A stretch of DNA of 64,000 bases from an uncultured Chlamydiae bacterium (GTDB lineage Bacteria; Chlamydiota; Chlamydiia; Chlamydiales; 2-12-FULL-49-11): the NCBI GenBank assembly GCA_937996705.1, contig CALKUQ010000019.1, forward strand, positions 1-64,000. Reading direction: 5' to 3'. Position 1 is the stretch's first letter. Each line of letters opens with the position of its first letter. Below, one piece after another: positions 16,639 through 27,267 of the stretch. A model generated the notes under the pieces. The model was not told the origin of the DNA. It saw nothing but the letters and a program-made list of their open reading frames with translations, and did no database searches. The position numbers and the translations under genes are program-made.

Positions 16639-17865
16639 TCAATTGTTAGGAGAAAATTTATGAGCGCAAGTGAAATAGACAAAGGATAAGAACATGAGTA
16701 GTGAGCCTAAAATAAGGGGAGAATAGATGTTGATCCCTGAAAGTACTCCAGCTACCAGGGGGGCGATGATTTGGCCGATTGACCACATCGAACCACTTGC
16801 TCCCATGGCCCGCCCTTGAAGATTTTCTGGAGATTCTATGGAAAGGAGGGATCCGAGGTTTACCCAAGAGAGAGCTCCTCCAAGCAGAGCAATGGGAATA
16901 ATAATCCAGAAAGGCCAAAGGGTATTGGGGCAGACAAAAAGAAAGACCCCAATAGCGGCAAGGAGATTACCAGCAAGAATCAACTTAGAGAGGGTAAATT
17001 TTGCAATTAGCTCTTTATTTAAGTACATAGCAACAAAAAACCAAATAAAAGCTTGATAGGCGTAGATGTCTCCAATGGTACTAGCGCTCAATCCAAATTT
17101 TTGAACAAGATAGGTAGGGGAGAAGATCAGGAAAAACCCCCATCCTATGGAAAAAAGGAGGTAAGCTGTAAGAATAACTCGCAGTTTCCTTTGGTGAAAT
17201 ACCAAGGAAATATCCTTAAAAGTTGAAAGTAAAGTGGTTTGTGAACTGCTTTTTTTCCAAGTTTCTTGAAAAAAGAAGTAGACCATAAAAAAATTAATAA
17301 ACGCCGCAATCGCTGCAAAGATAAAAGCGCCAGATCCAAAGAGCCATTCGGGATTAGCAAGCTTTCCGCCAATCCAGGGGCCTGCGACAAAGCCGAGCCC
17401 TCCTACTCCAATTAAGAGTCCAAAGGCTTTGCTTCGTTGGTGAGTCTCTGTAAGGTCTGCTGTTGCCGATTGGGCAAGGGCAAAGTTTCCAGAGCAAAAT
17501 CCTGTAATCATTCGGCCTGCAAAGAGCCAGGCAAGATTTTGTTGATAGACACCAAAAGCCATTAAACTGTAGCCGAATACAGAAATTCCAATTGTGATTA
17601 AAAATATTTTATATCGTCCATAATGATCGGCAAGCGCCCCTGCTGCAGGGGCCCCAAAAAATTGGGTAACTCCAAAAACTGCAAAGAGAACCCCCAAAGT
17701 GGTCGTTCTTGCAAGCTCGCTTGCATCCGTTTCAAAAAAAGTAAGGTGAGTATTGAGCAAAAGGGGTGCAAGAACGGGGAAAACAATGGAATAACCAACA
17801 AGGTCAAGGGCGTAGGTGAGCAGGATTGTTAAAAACGTACGATAATCTTTTGCAGAGCGGAACAT
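16639..17865 (-). CDS. major facilitator superfamily transporter (drug-efflux/TetA-like)
   Basis: A 408-residue protein with twelve hydrophobic segments. The start at 17865 (MFRSAKDY) is chosen because AAGGAG precedes it; the frame is open further upstream without such a site. After helix 2 it carries MFS motif A (GALADHYGRYKIFL), and helix 5 shows motif C-like glycines (GLLIGVGGLGFVAGPWIGGK), typical of proton-driven antiporters of the TetA/Bcr branch. It probably exports a small molecule. It is divergent from the giant gene across a 121-base gap holding both promoters. Confidence 0.85.
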   Translation of the reverse strand: MFRSAKDYRTFLTILLTYALDLVGYSIVFPVLAPLLLNTHLTFFETDASELARTTTLGVLFAVFGVTQFFGAPAAGALADHYGRYKIFLITIGISVFGYSLMAFGVYQQNLAWLFAGRMITGFCSGNFALAQSATADLTETHQRSKAFGLLIGVGGLGFVAGPWIGGKLANPEWLFGSGAFIFAAIAAFINFFMVYFFFQETWKKSSSQTTLLSTFKDISLVFHQRKLRVILTAYLLFSIGWGFFLIFSPTYLVQKFGLSASTIGDIYAYQAFIWFFVAMYLNKELIAKFTLSKLILAGNLLAAIGVFLFVCPNTLWPFWIIIPIALLGGALSWVNLGSLLSIESPENLQGRAMGASGSMWSIGQIIAPLVAGVLSGINIYSPLILGSLLMFLSFVYFTCAHKFSPNN

Positions 17866-17986
17866 ACATTCTCCTTTTGTCATTTTTATAGAAGCGAGAG
17901 GTTTTAAACGCAACATATTGTACAACTAATTTTAAACGAATCAGTTAGTGATGTTTTTTTTCTATTTGGCTAGAATAGGGTTCATT

Positions 17987-20900
17987 ATGGATAGAAGTCA
18001 TCGATTGCCTGCGGGTTATGTTCCGATTCCTGGTTCGGGTGTTTTTCCTCATGCAGCAGATGGAAACTCGGTAGATCGGTATGTGGGGGGTGGTTCTCCT
18101 GTAAGAGCCCCTGTGGATCAAATCGCATGCCCTTCTCTTGTAAAGAGAGCTATTTCAGAAGGGGTTGGAGATACTCGTTTAGTTAAAGAAATTCTTACTT
18201 ATCTGATAGGTAGAGGGGTAGAAATTCCCGAAGGGAGTATTGGAGCTTTTAACAAAGCAATAGCCCGAAATGAGCAACTTAAGCGGATTGGAGAGAATCG
18301 CGATTTGCTAGATGAGTTCCTTTCTGATTTACAATTAGATCTTCAACTCTTGCAAGAAGGTACTCCCTATATTTTCCTAGGAAGGCTAAAAAAATCGACT
18401 TCCCCTATCCTAGAAAGATTTCTCCCGCCAGAAGTTTTAGCTTGGTTTCAAGATCCTGACTCTTTTCTGAAGATGATACGAGAGGAAGTTTTGGAACATA
18501 CTGGAAGCTCTCCTCTAGCTGCTATGAGCGATGCTAAAGAAATGGTCTCTGAGAGAATCAGATTGATCAAAGAGAAGATGCAAAGAGCTCTTCCACCAAC
18601 TTGGTACTCTGCTATAGCGGAAAGTTTGAAAAAGGATTTTGACGAACTAGCCGGTGAAATTGTCACAAACACCGTTTGGGAAAAAATGATCGAGGGCAAT
18701 CTTGAAACGGTTTTAACACAAGCGTTTTCGGATGTTTTTTCAGAGTTTCAGGCTCAAGTTTTCAAAACGATTCATGAATGTTTAGACGATGCTAAAATCC
18801 CCCCTCCGCTGAGGGTTGTTTTTGACGAGATGGGAATTGCATCCACCCAAAATTCAGAATTTTGGGTAGAAATTCGAAAAACCGGAGTAGGTCTTTATCA
18901 TCTTAAAATTCACGGAAGTGATACTAGTCGAATTCTCGCTCCCGTGACCTTGCCTATCGAATTTTCGGAGGTTCCTGAGGCTTTATTAAACGACCATTTT
19001 TGGGAGTCGCTTCTCAGATTTCCCTTATGGATTGAAAATAAGGAGGAGGTCGATTTTTCGATTAACGATCTCTATGAGACTCTAAAAGGGTGCTTAGGAA
19101 AAGCAGGGGTATCTTCAGAAAAAGAGGTTCAAGCTACTTCTGTATGGAAAATGGTAGAATCGTATTTAGGTTCTCCTCAAAAAACAATCGAGGAGGAGCT
19201 TTCCTCTAAGGGGAAAGAGCTAGGACCTTTAGCCTTTTCTTCCCTCTTTACACAGAGCCAGAGTCGAATAAAAGATTCGATGATACTTCCCCCGCTTCTC
19301 CAAGATCTTATTGCTCAGATGGGGGGGGTAAATTCTGACTGCACTTCGCTGAAGGAGATCATTGCAACGATTCTAGGCGAAAAGGTAGATGACTCTATTG
19401 ATCTGTTTTTAAAGGAGATTCCCAAAGGTTATCCTTCTACCTCTCGACAACAAGCCATTCCTAAAACATGGTCTCAAATTTTGGGATTTGATTTTTTCCA
19501 CGATTTGAAAAAAATGAGAATTTCCCTCCTACATGGGGTAAGGCTTGGTGCTAAAATTTCGGTATTTGTAGCTACGTTGGTTTCTTGGACGGTTACAGTA
19601 GATTTTCTTGCTTCACTCTTAATGGTTTTTTTTCCGGGGCTTAATTTAGTAGTGGGTCTATCTGTAAAATATTTAGCTTCTGCGCTTTTAATGTATGGCG
19701 ATAAGGTCTTGTCGCAAATAGTTCCGAGTAGATTGATCCGTCCTATTCAAGATTTTTTTTCGGCTTACCATAAAATCCTTCAAAAAATCGAATACAAAGC
19801 ATACTTGCTTTTGCTCAAAATTAGCTCGCGCTTTCTTCTTACTAAAGAGTATGTAGAAGAACTGAAACATCAAATAGAGGTTTTAAAAGCAGAACTGAAA
19901 AAAGAAGGGGAGATCGATTATAAATTAAGAAGTTCTGAAACACCTCCTTCTTTGCATGTGCCAGAGGATGAAACCAGAGAGATACAGGGTAGGAGTCCTA
20001 TGGAGCCTGTTGCATTTTGTGCCTATCTGGATAAACTTTTTGATGAATTAAGACTAAGAACGGGGGCTGATACATTTGTCACTTTGAAAAACAACATTCA
20101 TTTGGCAGTAGATTATGCCGATTACTATTTTCCAGAAACAATAGCAACGCTGCCTGATAAAGATCGGACTAAATTATTTGAACTATTGGAGGAGTTAAAG
20201 AAGAATGCTGGATATGCGGGATTGGATTTTTCTTCTATAGAAATTCGTATGAGATTTCTCCCGTTTGGAGGGGACTTCTCTTTAGATCGAGAAATTTGCC
20301 CAATCAGCCTCGAAAATCTTCAACAATGTTTAAAAATTTGGTGTTCACAAGCGAAGTTAATTCCCGAGTCTCAAAGGAGAGTTCACTACTTGAATCAGAG
20401 AATTCGAAATCTTCCGATACCTGGGTCTTCAGGAGGGGAAATATGGTGTGAATTGCCTAATCCAGATGAAGTTTTAGAAGATTTAGAGAATTTGATGAAC
20501 GCCTTTTCTTATGAGGATTTTTATTATCGGTTTGGACACGTAGAGTTTGTAGTAAGTGTTTATGCTCTTTATGCAGTGATAGACGCAACTGCTAAAAACA
20601 CAAAAACAACCTATAAGTTGCCCCCCTGCTATCCAAGAGACGGAGAAGCATTTTTAGTTTTTTTTAATGCCCCAGGGGTTAGGCCTATAAGAAGAAGAAC
20701 TCGGTTACAAATGAGAGCCCTTTTAAATCTATTTGGAGGGGATCCCGATGTATTGTATAAAAAAAAGAAAAAGTCGCTGAGTGAGAGAGTAGTCTCTTTA
20801 TTTAACCACTCGTATGGAGAGGTTCTCGAAGGGAGTTTTCCCCCAGCTGATAACGCCTATTTAGATGAGTCATACCCTTTTGCCCCCGTTATTGAACGTT

Positions 20901-23900
20901 CAATAGCGCCAGGGTCTTTAGAGTTTGATAATTTTCGAACTCGAAGAACGGTTCTTTTTACTGAGAGGCCTCAGCTTAAAGCCTATTATCTCGTTAGATC
21001 TATTCATATTCATGCTTTAAGAGCAGTTTGTTTTAGCGGAAGGTGGGATTTTCAAAGAAAATCCCTTTCTCAAGTGACTTTTAAATGGAGACAAAAATCT
21101 TCTGAAGGAAGTGCTTATAAGTTTTTTCATAGAGTTTTTATGCAGCAGCTTAGAAATTTTACGATTCAAGCAAGTGTTGAAATTCCTCAAGGGCTAGCGG
21201 GTATTGATTTGTATACTCTAAGAGATCATTCGGTCTATTTGTTTGATAGCGAACGAGAGCAAAGCGAGATAGTCACTAAGGGGGTTTGTCCCGAATTATC
21301 TGCAGGACATCACTACCCAAGAGATGTAGCGAATTTGATAGAAATGGCAGCACTTTCTGTCGAAGATCAAATTGTACGCACTTTAAGTCTTTTTATAAGT
21401 AGGCCTAAATTGTTAATGACCCAAACAGGAAGGCGTGATTTTGAGACTCTTGTTTTAAGTCCTAGAGCCATAAGAGCTGCGTTTAAAGATAGGGGCAATG
21501 TAATTTATGAAATGGGTCCTCTGTTTCAGGAATTATATGAGGCGCTTGCCTCAAAGAGAAATGTACTCTCCACTCTTTTTGTAGCAAGCGTGGGAGAAGA
21601 GTTTCTCTTTTTAGCTGAGGAAGTTGCCCCTAATATTCGAGATTTTTTTCCCAATTTTCGACAATTAGTTGCTTTGCAACGCCCTTCAAGGGATGCAAAC
21701 ATTGTCTTGTGTGCAATGGTTTCAAATGTTGATTCAGAGGCGGCATCAATTCAAGAAAAAGCCGAGATCCTAGAAATTTTAAATTCTGCAAAACCGCATT
21801 TTCAAATTTCTAAAGAGATCACAGATGATTTTTTAAAAGGAGCTCAATCTAGAGCGTGGGAACTTTTTTGGAGTTGGAGCCCTTGTATGGAAGTTCTCGA
21901 AATTGAGGAAATGAGTTCTGAGATTACTAGCGCACCCGCCCAGATAGAGATAAAAAAACCAGTTTTAGCAGATCTATCGAAAGAGAGTCACAGACTCCAT
22001 CTTCTTGAATGGTTTCAGCCCCAATCAGAAATAAAAGTTTTAAAACTGGATGGATATGTTGCAAGTATTGAATTTGAAAAATTACAACTAAAGTTTGTAG
22101 TGAGGTTGGAAGAGGGGGAGCGTAAAGCTTATTGCCAAGACGCAAAATTAAATGCGTTTTGGATAGCGAAATGCCAAAAGGACCCCCGATTGCATACCTA
22201 CCCAAATTCCCTTCTTCTAGAGTCTGCTTCTGGGGAAAAAAGGGTTTTATTGCCTCTCCTTTCTCCAACTGCACTTTTTAGTGAAACTCTCCTCCATTCC
22301 CTTAAGACACTTCACTCTCCTTTATTAGAAAAAATTCTCACTACAATCGAGGGGGGGGATAAATTCTACGTTTATCAATTCACCGAGGAGGGGGCTTTAG
22401 ATTCTTCAGATCCCGAAGCATTAAGCTATTTAACTTTGTTGCATATTGGAAAAAATGATTCCAAACTATCATTTTCTCTTTTTTATAAATTAATTCGACT
22501 TGCGAAGCAAAAATCTTTTAATGAGGGGGCTATAGTCCATATTCATTCGATGTTAACTTTGCTCCTTGTATCGCAAAACCCCCATCTTTCAACTTTTTTT
22601 CTCCGTCTTATTGCTCTGATGGAAGAGAATCGATTGATTCAAGCTTCACAAAGTGATTCAAGTGAATTTAGATATCTCCTCCTTGCCATTGTCTGTGCAA
22701 AATATAATAGATACTTGGAAGAGGAGGAGGCCTATTTATCTGAATATGAAGAGTTGTTTATCTTTAAATATATCACAGCTAATACACCTATACCAAATGC
22801 GTTAAAAATGTTTTCTTCGTTCTTCTCTAACGTAGCGATGCTTCCTCTTTCTGCAAAACGGTATCAGCTTTTGAGAAGAAAACACTTAGGAGAGGATAGC
22901 TCTATTCAAAATCAGGCGGAGCATCTATTTCTCCATGCGCTGATTGGAGATAGCTCTATTTCTGATACAAATTCAGTGAGCCCCCCCTCAAGAGTCGATC
23001 CCATTTCTGATTGTACCCGAGTGTTTCAGAAGATGCTTGCTTTAGCAAAGCACCCTTTAATTGCCCCCGATTTTTCTTCGGTAGTACAAAACTTGAACTT
23101 TGGTAGGGTTGGATTCTTTAATGCAGAAACCTCCTCAATTGCCACTCTTACAAATTCTTCGATTTTCAACGGGTTTATCCCACTCTACACACTTTTTTAT
23201 GTGAGAACTCCTGGAACTTGGGAAGAATTAGCTAAATCGGTCCTATCACTTCAGGGAACATGCCGAGATAAAGAGGGGGCCTTGCGAATCTACATTCTCC
23301 AAACAGTGGCAAGCGCAAGTAGCCCAAAAATCCAATTTCCAGATCCAAAAGATGTGTTAGAAAAAGAATCTTCCCGAACCCTTCTTATTCGTAGATGTGC
23401 GGCTATTAATGCAATGGATGGTCTGTTTTCGTTATTAAAGAAGAAAATTTCAAATCCTATGAGTCTGATTCCTAAAGATTTATCGTTTTTAGTGCCAAGC
23501 CCTCTAAAAATGGCACTAACTAGCGCTAGAGCCTTATTTGGAATTGTTACTGCGATTCGTTCTTTTCCGAATCTTCCCGAGATAGAGGATGCGGAGGGTG
23601 TTTTAGATAGTCCTATAGATCTTGCTATGAATGAGCTATTAGTTGCAAGGGAGAGGGAAATTGATAGTCAGATAGCCTTGAATGGAGGGGAGCCCTTTTC
23701 ATCCTGTTTTCAAAGACCCTTTGAATATTTAGCAGAGCCTGGGGCCCCCCTTTCAGAAAGGAGGGAGTTTCAAAAGTTAAATCATAGCATTGTGGAATAT
23801 GCAAGAAAACCAACCTATAGTGAGGTAAGTCATGGTCTTACTATTTCCAGAGAGCGAATAGAAGCTGAACTTCAAAGGGATAAGCGTGAGCTAGAAGCAC

Positions 23901-26900
23901 TCACTGGAATGTTTTTTGAAGAGATTGAGATCTATTTTCTTTATGGAGAAGATAGCAAATGGGATAGAGAAACTCTTTTAAAAATTTACCTTTATAAAGT
24001 AAGTAGGTCCAGGTGGAATGCCTATTTTTCCAGAGGGGCGGCTAAAAGGGCCTACCTGTTTAATGATCTTCCGGAAAAAGCATTAAGAGTTTTGTTAACG
24101 TTTGAAGAAAAGGCAAACACTTTAATTTGGCAAAAGCAGTATGGCCCTTTAAAAAATTTGATTAGAGAGGCTAGCCCTAGGCACGTTTGTGAAATGATCA
24201 TGGGTCTTGGAAAGACGGATGCACTCATGCCTATTGCCAATCGTATTAGAGCAGATGGAAAGACCCTTGTTATCAACATTAGACCCCAAGCAATTTTTAA
24301 AAGCGCTGTAGAAAAGAGCTCTCAAAGGAGCCATCAGATTTTTTCACAAGTTGTAAACACAGTTCCCCTAACAAGATCTGGTTGGAGTTTTGAAAGATTA
24401 GAAGCTCTCTATATTAAGATCAATCAAGTGAAGACATCGAGAGAAGTTTGGGATGGAGTAAAAGAAGAGCTCCAATCACTGGAACTTAGATTTATTGAGG
24501 AGGCTCTTGATATAAAGGGTGGTTTTGCCTCTGCAGGAATGAAAGAGTGGGAAAAAAGAATCCTCTATTTTAAGAAAGTTTTAAAGTGTATTAGAACTGA
24601 GTCAAGGGCAGAGATTGACGAGGTTCATACCGAATTTGAACGGAAAAATGAGCTCAATTTCCCCTTAGGAAGCTCAAAAGCTTTAAAGGAGGAGCACGCA
24701 GAGGTGATTGCTGATGTAGTAAAGACCCTTCTTTCTATACCGGAGTTAGCGCGGCTTATTAATTTAAAAAGTGAAGCACCCTCTGTTGTCGAGCGGGATC
24801 TTTATGAAAGGGAGGTTTTGCCTATCCTTATCCACGCCCTTTCAGACGGGGACATAACAATTGTCCATTATTTACAAAATAGAGGGTTATTAGACTCCCC
24901 TAATCCAAGAATCGATCTTATAAAAGGCATTCTTAATAATTTACTTCCAAGCATTTTACAAGAAGTGCTTCATGTAAATTATGGAACAACTAAAACAGAA
25001 GGGGCTCAATTTGCTATACCAAGTTCGGGCAATGAAAATCCTCAAGAGAGGTCCACTTTCAAAAATCAGTTTGCGGCCTTTCTTAAAACAGTTCTTCTCT
25101 TAGTTCATGACAGGCTAACTGCAACGCAGCTGCAAAAATTTATCGATTATTTGAAAGAGAGAGCGGAATTAGAGCTAAAAGAGAGTGATCCCTCTATTGA
25201 AGATTTAAATCGGACAAAACAGGGTAGGTATTTTAGAGAAAATTGTCCAGGTTTTGAGCTCTTTAGTTTTACTGAGCGAGATAGAGTGGCTGTCTATCAA
25301 ACCCTAAATTTATCAGATCAAGTTGTCCTAGACTATGCCTGCATATTTATTAGAAAGCAGATTCGGTACTATGCTCAGAGTGTTTCTAGCAATGCTCATA
25401 ATTTTGCCTCCATGTTTAAAGCTTTTTCAGGATACACTGCCTCTCCCTATAATAAAGGGACCTATCCCCAAGGGACTCAAATATTATATGACAAGGGGAC
25501 CCAAGGGGAGACAGCCACCCTCTTGCACGAGAGAAATTCTCCTTGCTATGTGTTAGAGAATCCGAAACCAGAGGAAGCGCTAGAGGAGCTTTTAACTACT
25601 TTTTTTGAAAATGAAAGTCTTCTCTATAGGGCAATTATAGATCGAGGAGCAGTATTTAATGGGATGTCTAATGATCAGGTAGCTCAAGCAATTTTAAGCT
25701 ATTTAGAGAGGGAGAGGCCCGATCTTTTAGGGGTGGTTTTTTATAACAAAGATAAAGAGCTTTGCATATGGGAAAAGGGAAAAGAGGCCGCTTGTTTGCT
25801 TAGCGAAAGTATCATTCCCCCGGAACGCAGAGTTACCTATTTTGACCAAAGTCACACCTATGCAGCAGATATTTTACAAGCTCAGGGAGCAAAGGCCTTA
25901 GTGACAATAGGGGAGCAGCTTATAGCAGAAGACCTGTTTCAGGCGGTTTGGAGGATGAGGGGACTCAAAGTTAAAAAACAATCCCTTACGTTTGTCATGA
26001 CTAGAGCTGTTAATAAGTTGATATCCGGAGATGATCAGCCTAATACGGATGCGATCATACGGTTTGGATTGAAGCAACAAGCTCGAAAAAGTGAAGAGGA
26101 CAATTATTATTCAGATTTAGCAGCCCTTTCAAATATAATTCGAAGAGCTGTTTTAGATAAAGCACTTGCAGCTTCTACTGTAGAAGATACGGTAGAAATT
26201 ATTCGGAATTTTCGCTCGCTCTTTCTCTCTGAAAACTCGGGAGATCCTACAGACTTTTTTGGGGGACTAGAAGAGCTTGCCACCCCTCAGGAGATATTAA
26301 GAGATACAAAAAAACGTTTAAGAGAGCTTATGGAGAGGGTCCCCCTTTTTGAAACAAGAGAAATCTACTCCCTCTCTTATCAATTAGAAGGCATCGGACA
26401 TCAAGCATATCCAAGAACTGTCTTGAAAAGAGATACCTCTGCTATCCAGCGTTTGATCGTGGACGAGGAGACAAACCAAGACGAGGAGGAGCTTGAAGAA
26501 ATTGAAATAGTTCAGTCAATCGAGCAAACTCTAGAGGGCGGTTTGGAGAGAAGATCTGAAGTCAGACATAAATCGTGGGATCTATTTTATTTCCAAAAGC
26601 TTGTTGATGATGCAAAGAGGATTGTCCCGTTCTCATCATCTCCCTTAACGATGCTTAAATTTTTCTCAATGCAGAGAATCCTTTCCATTCATAATCTTGA
26701 AGAGTTGAAAGCGCTCGCAAGCTTTATTGATCCTAGAATTTTGGCAACAAACAATCTAATGCCAGAACCGTCGACTGCTTTTGATTATTTTCAAATACCC
26801 CCTTTAGAGGCGCTCATTGTTGAAGGAGAGGGGGAAATTACTAGCCTGATTCTCCTTTCCGCAAAAGATGCTGGAGAGTGGCGTAAGATGCTACCTGTCT

Positions 26901-27226
26901 ATGAGAAAAAATTTGCTTTGATTGATATCCGAACTCAATTGATTGTATCTGAATCTCCTAATCGGGTTGATCGAAGATTTCTATCCGATTCCGAATTTCA
27001 GCTTATGCTTTTGCAAATACGATTTCTTTCGGGAGAGACAAATTTTTCAAAAAGGGAGCTCCCTCTATTAGATAGATGGTTGAGAATATTGCCATTTAGA
27101 GCACTTAAGTCATTTGTATCAGAGAAGTATAAGCCAGAGGAGTACTCAAATAGCTCCCTCCAGTATTTGATATATCTAATAGAAAAAGAGAGAGTTCCAG
27201 GTTTTGTTACTTCAATCCGTTGCTGA
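17987..27226 (+). CDS. giant DUF3638-like protein with superfamily-2 helicase/ATPase motifs
   Basis: A single frame of 3,079 codons. The start at 17987 (MDRSHRLP) follows AGGG at a suitable distance; GTG 17948 would add 13 residues without a site. Most of the protein is novel, but residues about 2060-2660 resemble the DUF3638 family, known chiefly from very large fungal, plant and protist proteins. Visible motifs: a Walker A of SNF2 style, MGLGKT (2072-2077); a DExH box, DEVH (2211-2214); YFDQSHTYAADI (Asp2620), equivalent to the family's YLDEAHTRGTDL; and QAVWRMRG (Gln2652, Arg2656, Arg2658), equivalent to QACMRMRKLG and to helicase motif VI. A hydrophobic block at about 523-573 could span or insert into a membrane, followed by a coiled coil (about 622-645). 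An acidic stretch lies near 2835. Function is unknown; an ATP-driven, possibly host-targeted machine is inference. Confidence 0.85.
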   Translation: MDRSHRLPAGYVPIPGSGVFPHAADGNSVDRYVGGGSPVRAPVDQIACPSLVKRAISEGVGDTRLVKEILTYLIGRGVEIPEGSIGAFNKAIARNEQLKRIGENRDLLDEFLSDLQLDLQLLQEGTPYIFLGRLKKSTSPILERFLPPEVLAWFQDPDSFLKMIREEVLEHTGSSPLAAMSDAKEMVSERIRLIKEKMQRALPPTWYSAIAESLKKDFDELAGEIVTNTVWEKMIEGNLETVLTQAFSDVFSEFQAQVFKTIHECLDDAKIPPPLRVVFDEMGIASTQNSEFWVEIRKTGVGLYHLKIHGSDTSRILAPVTLPIEFSEVPEALLNDHFWESLLRFPLWIENKEEVDFSINDLYETLKGCLGKAGVSSEKEVQATSVWKMVESYLGSPQKTIEEELSSKGKELGPLAFSSLFTQSQSRIKDSMILPPLLQDLIAQMGGVNSDCTSLKEIIATILGEKVDDSIDLFLKEIPKGYPSTSRQQAIPKTWSQILGFDFFHDLKKMRISLLHGVRLGAKISVFVATLVSWTVTVDFLASLLMVFFPGLNLVVGLSVKYLASALLMYGDKVLSQIVPSRLIRPIQDFFSAYHKILQKIEYKAYLLLLKISSRFLLTKEYVEELKHQIEVLKAELKKEGEIDYKLRSSETPPSLHVPEDETREIQGRSPMEPVAFCAYLDKLFDELRLRTGADTFVTLKNNIHLAVDYADYYFPETIATLPDKDRTKLFELLEELKKNAGYAGLDFSSIEIRMRFLPFGGDFSLDREICPISLENLQQCLKIWCSQAKLIPESQRRVHYLNQRIRNLPIPGSSGGEIWCELPNPDEVLEDLENLMNAFSYEDFYYRFGHVEFVVSVYALYAVIDATAKNTKTTYKLPPCYPRDGEAFLVFFNAPGVRPIRRRTRLQMRALLNLFGGDPDVLYKKKKKSLSERVVSLFNHSYGEVLEGSFPPADNAYLDESYPFAPVIERSIAPGSLEFDNFRTRRTVLFTERPQLKAYYLVRSIHIHALRAVCFSGRWDFQRKSLSQVTFKWRQKSSEGSAYKFFHRVFMQQLRNFTIQASVEIPQGLAGIDLYTLRDHSVYLFDSEREQSEIVTKGVCPELSAGHHYPRDVANLIEMAALSVEDQIVRTLSLFISRPKLLMTQTGRRDFETLVLSPRAIRAAFKDRGNVIYEMGPLFQELYEALASKRNVLSTLFVASVGEEFLFLAEEVAPNIRDFFPNFRQLVALQRPSRDANIVLCAMVSNVDSEAASIQEKAEILEILNSAKPHFQISKEITDDFLKGAQSRAWELFWSWSPCMEVLEIEEMSSEITSAPAQIEIKKPVLADLSKESHRLHLLEWFQPQSEIKVLKLDGYVASIEFEKLQLKFVVRLEEGERKAYCQDAKLNAFWIAKCQKDPRLHTYPNSLLLESASGEKRVLLPLLSPTALFSETLLHSLKTLHSPLLEKILTTIEGGDKFYVYQFTEEGALDSSDPEALSYLTLLHIGKNDSKLSFSLFYKLIRLAKQKSFNEGAIVHIHSMLTLLLVSQNPHLSTFFLRLIALMEENRLIQASQSDSSEFRYLLLAIVCAKYNRYLEEEEAYLSEYEELFIFKYITANTPIPNALKMFSSFFSNVAMLPLSAKRYQLLRRKHLGEDSSIQNQAEHLFLHALIGDSSISDTNSVSPPSRVDPISDCTRVFQKMLALAKHPLIAPDFSSVVQNLNFGRVGFFNAETSSIATLTNSSIFNGFIPLYTLFYVRTPGTWEELAKSVLSLQGTCRDKEGALRIYILQTVASASSPKIQFPDPKDVLEKESSRTLLIRRCAAINAMDGLFSLLKKKISNPMSLIPKDLSFLVPSPLKMALTSARALFGIVTAIRSFPNLPEIEDAEGVLDSPIDLAMNELLVAREREIDSQIALNGGEPFSSCFQRPFEYLAEPGAPLSERREFQKLNHSIVEYARKPTYSEVSHGLTISRERIEAELQRDKRELEALTGMFFEEIEIYFLYGEDSKWDRETLLKIYLYKVSRSRWNAYFSRGAAKRAYLFNDLPEKALRVLLTFEEKANTLIWQKQYGPLKNLIREASPRHVCEMIMGLGKTDALMPIANRIRADGKTLVINIRPQAIFKSAVEKSSQRSHQIFSQVVNTVPLTRSGWSFERLEALYIKINQVKTSREVWDGVKEELQSLELRFIEEALDIKGGFASAGMKEWEKRILYFKKVLKCIRTESRAEIDEVHTEFERKNELNFPLGSSKALKEEHAEVIADVVKTLLSIPELARLINLKSEAPSVVERDLYEREVLPILIHALSDGDITIVHYLQNRGLLDSPNPRIDLIKGILNNLLPSILQEVLHVNYGTTKTEGAQFAIPSSGNENPQERSTFKNQFAAFLKTVLLLVHDRLTATQLQKFIDYLKERAELELKESDPSIEDLNRTKQGRYFRENCPGFELFSFTERDRVAVYQTLNLSDQVVLDYACIFIRKQIRYYAQSVSSNAHNFASMFKAFSGYTASPYNKGTYPQGTQILYDKGTQGETATLLHERNSPCYVLENPKPEEALEELLTTFFENESLLYRAIIDRGAVFNGMSNDQVAQAILSYLERERPDLLGVVFYNKDKELCIWEKGKEAACLLSESIIPPERRVTYFDQSHTYAADILQAQGAKALVTIGEQLIAEDLFQAVWRMRGLKVKKQSLTFVMTRAVNKLISGDDQPNTDAIIRFGLKQQARKSEEDNYYSDLAALSNIIRRAVLDKALAASTVEDTVEIIRNFRSLFLSENSGDPTDFFGGLEELATPQEILRDTKKRLRELMERVPLFETREIYSLSYQLEGIGHQAYPRTVLKRDTSAIQRLIVDEETNQDEEELEEIEIVQSIEQTLEGGLERRSEVRHKSWDLFYFQKLVDDAKRIVPFSSSPLTMLKFFSMQRILSIHNLEELKALASFIDPRILATNNLMPEPSTAFDYFQIPPLEALIVEGEGEITSLILLSAKDAGEWRKMLPVYEKKFALIDIRTQLIVSESPNRVDRRFLSDSEFQLMLLQIRFLSGETNFSKRELPLLDRWLRILPFRALKSFVSEKYKPEEYSNSSLQYLIYLIEKERVPGFVTSIRC

Positions 27227-27267
27227 TCTGAGTTGCCAATAGAATGTTTAAAAGAACTCTAGTATAA

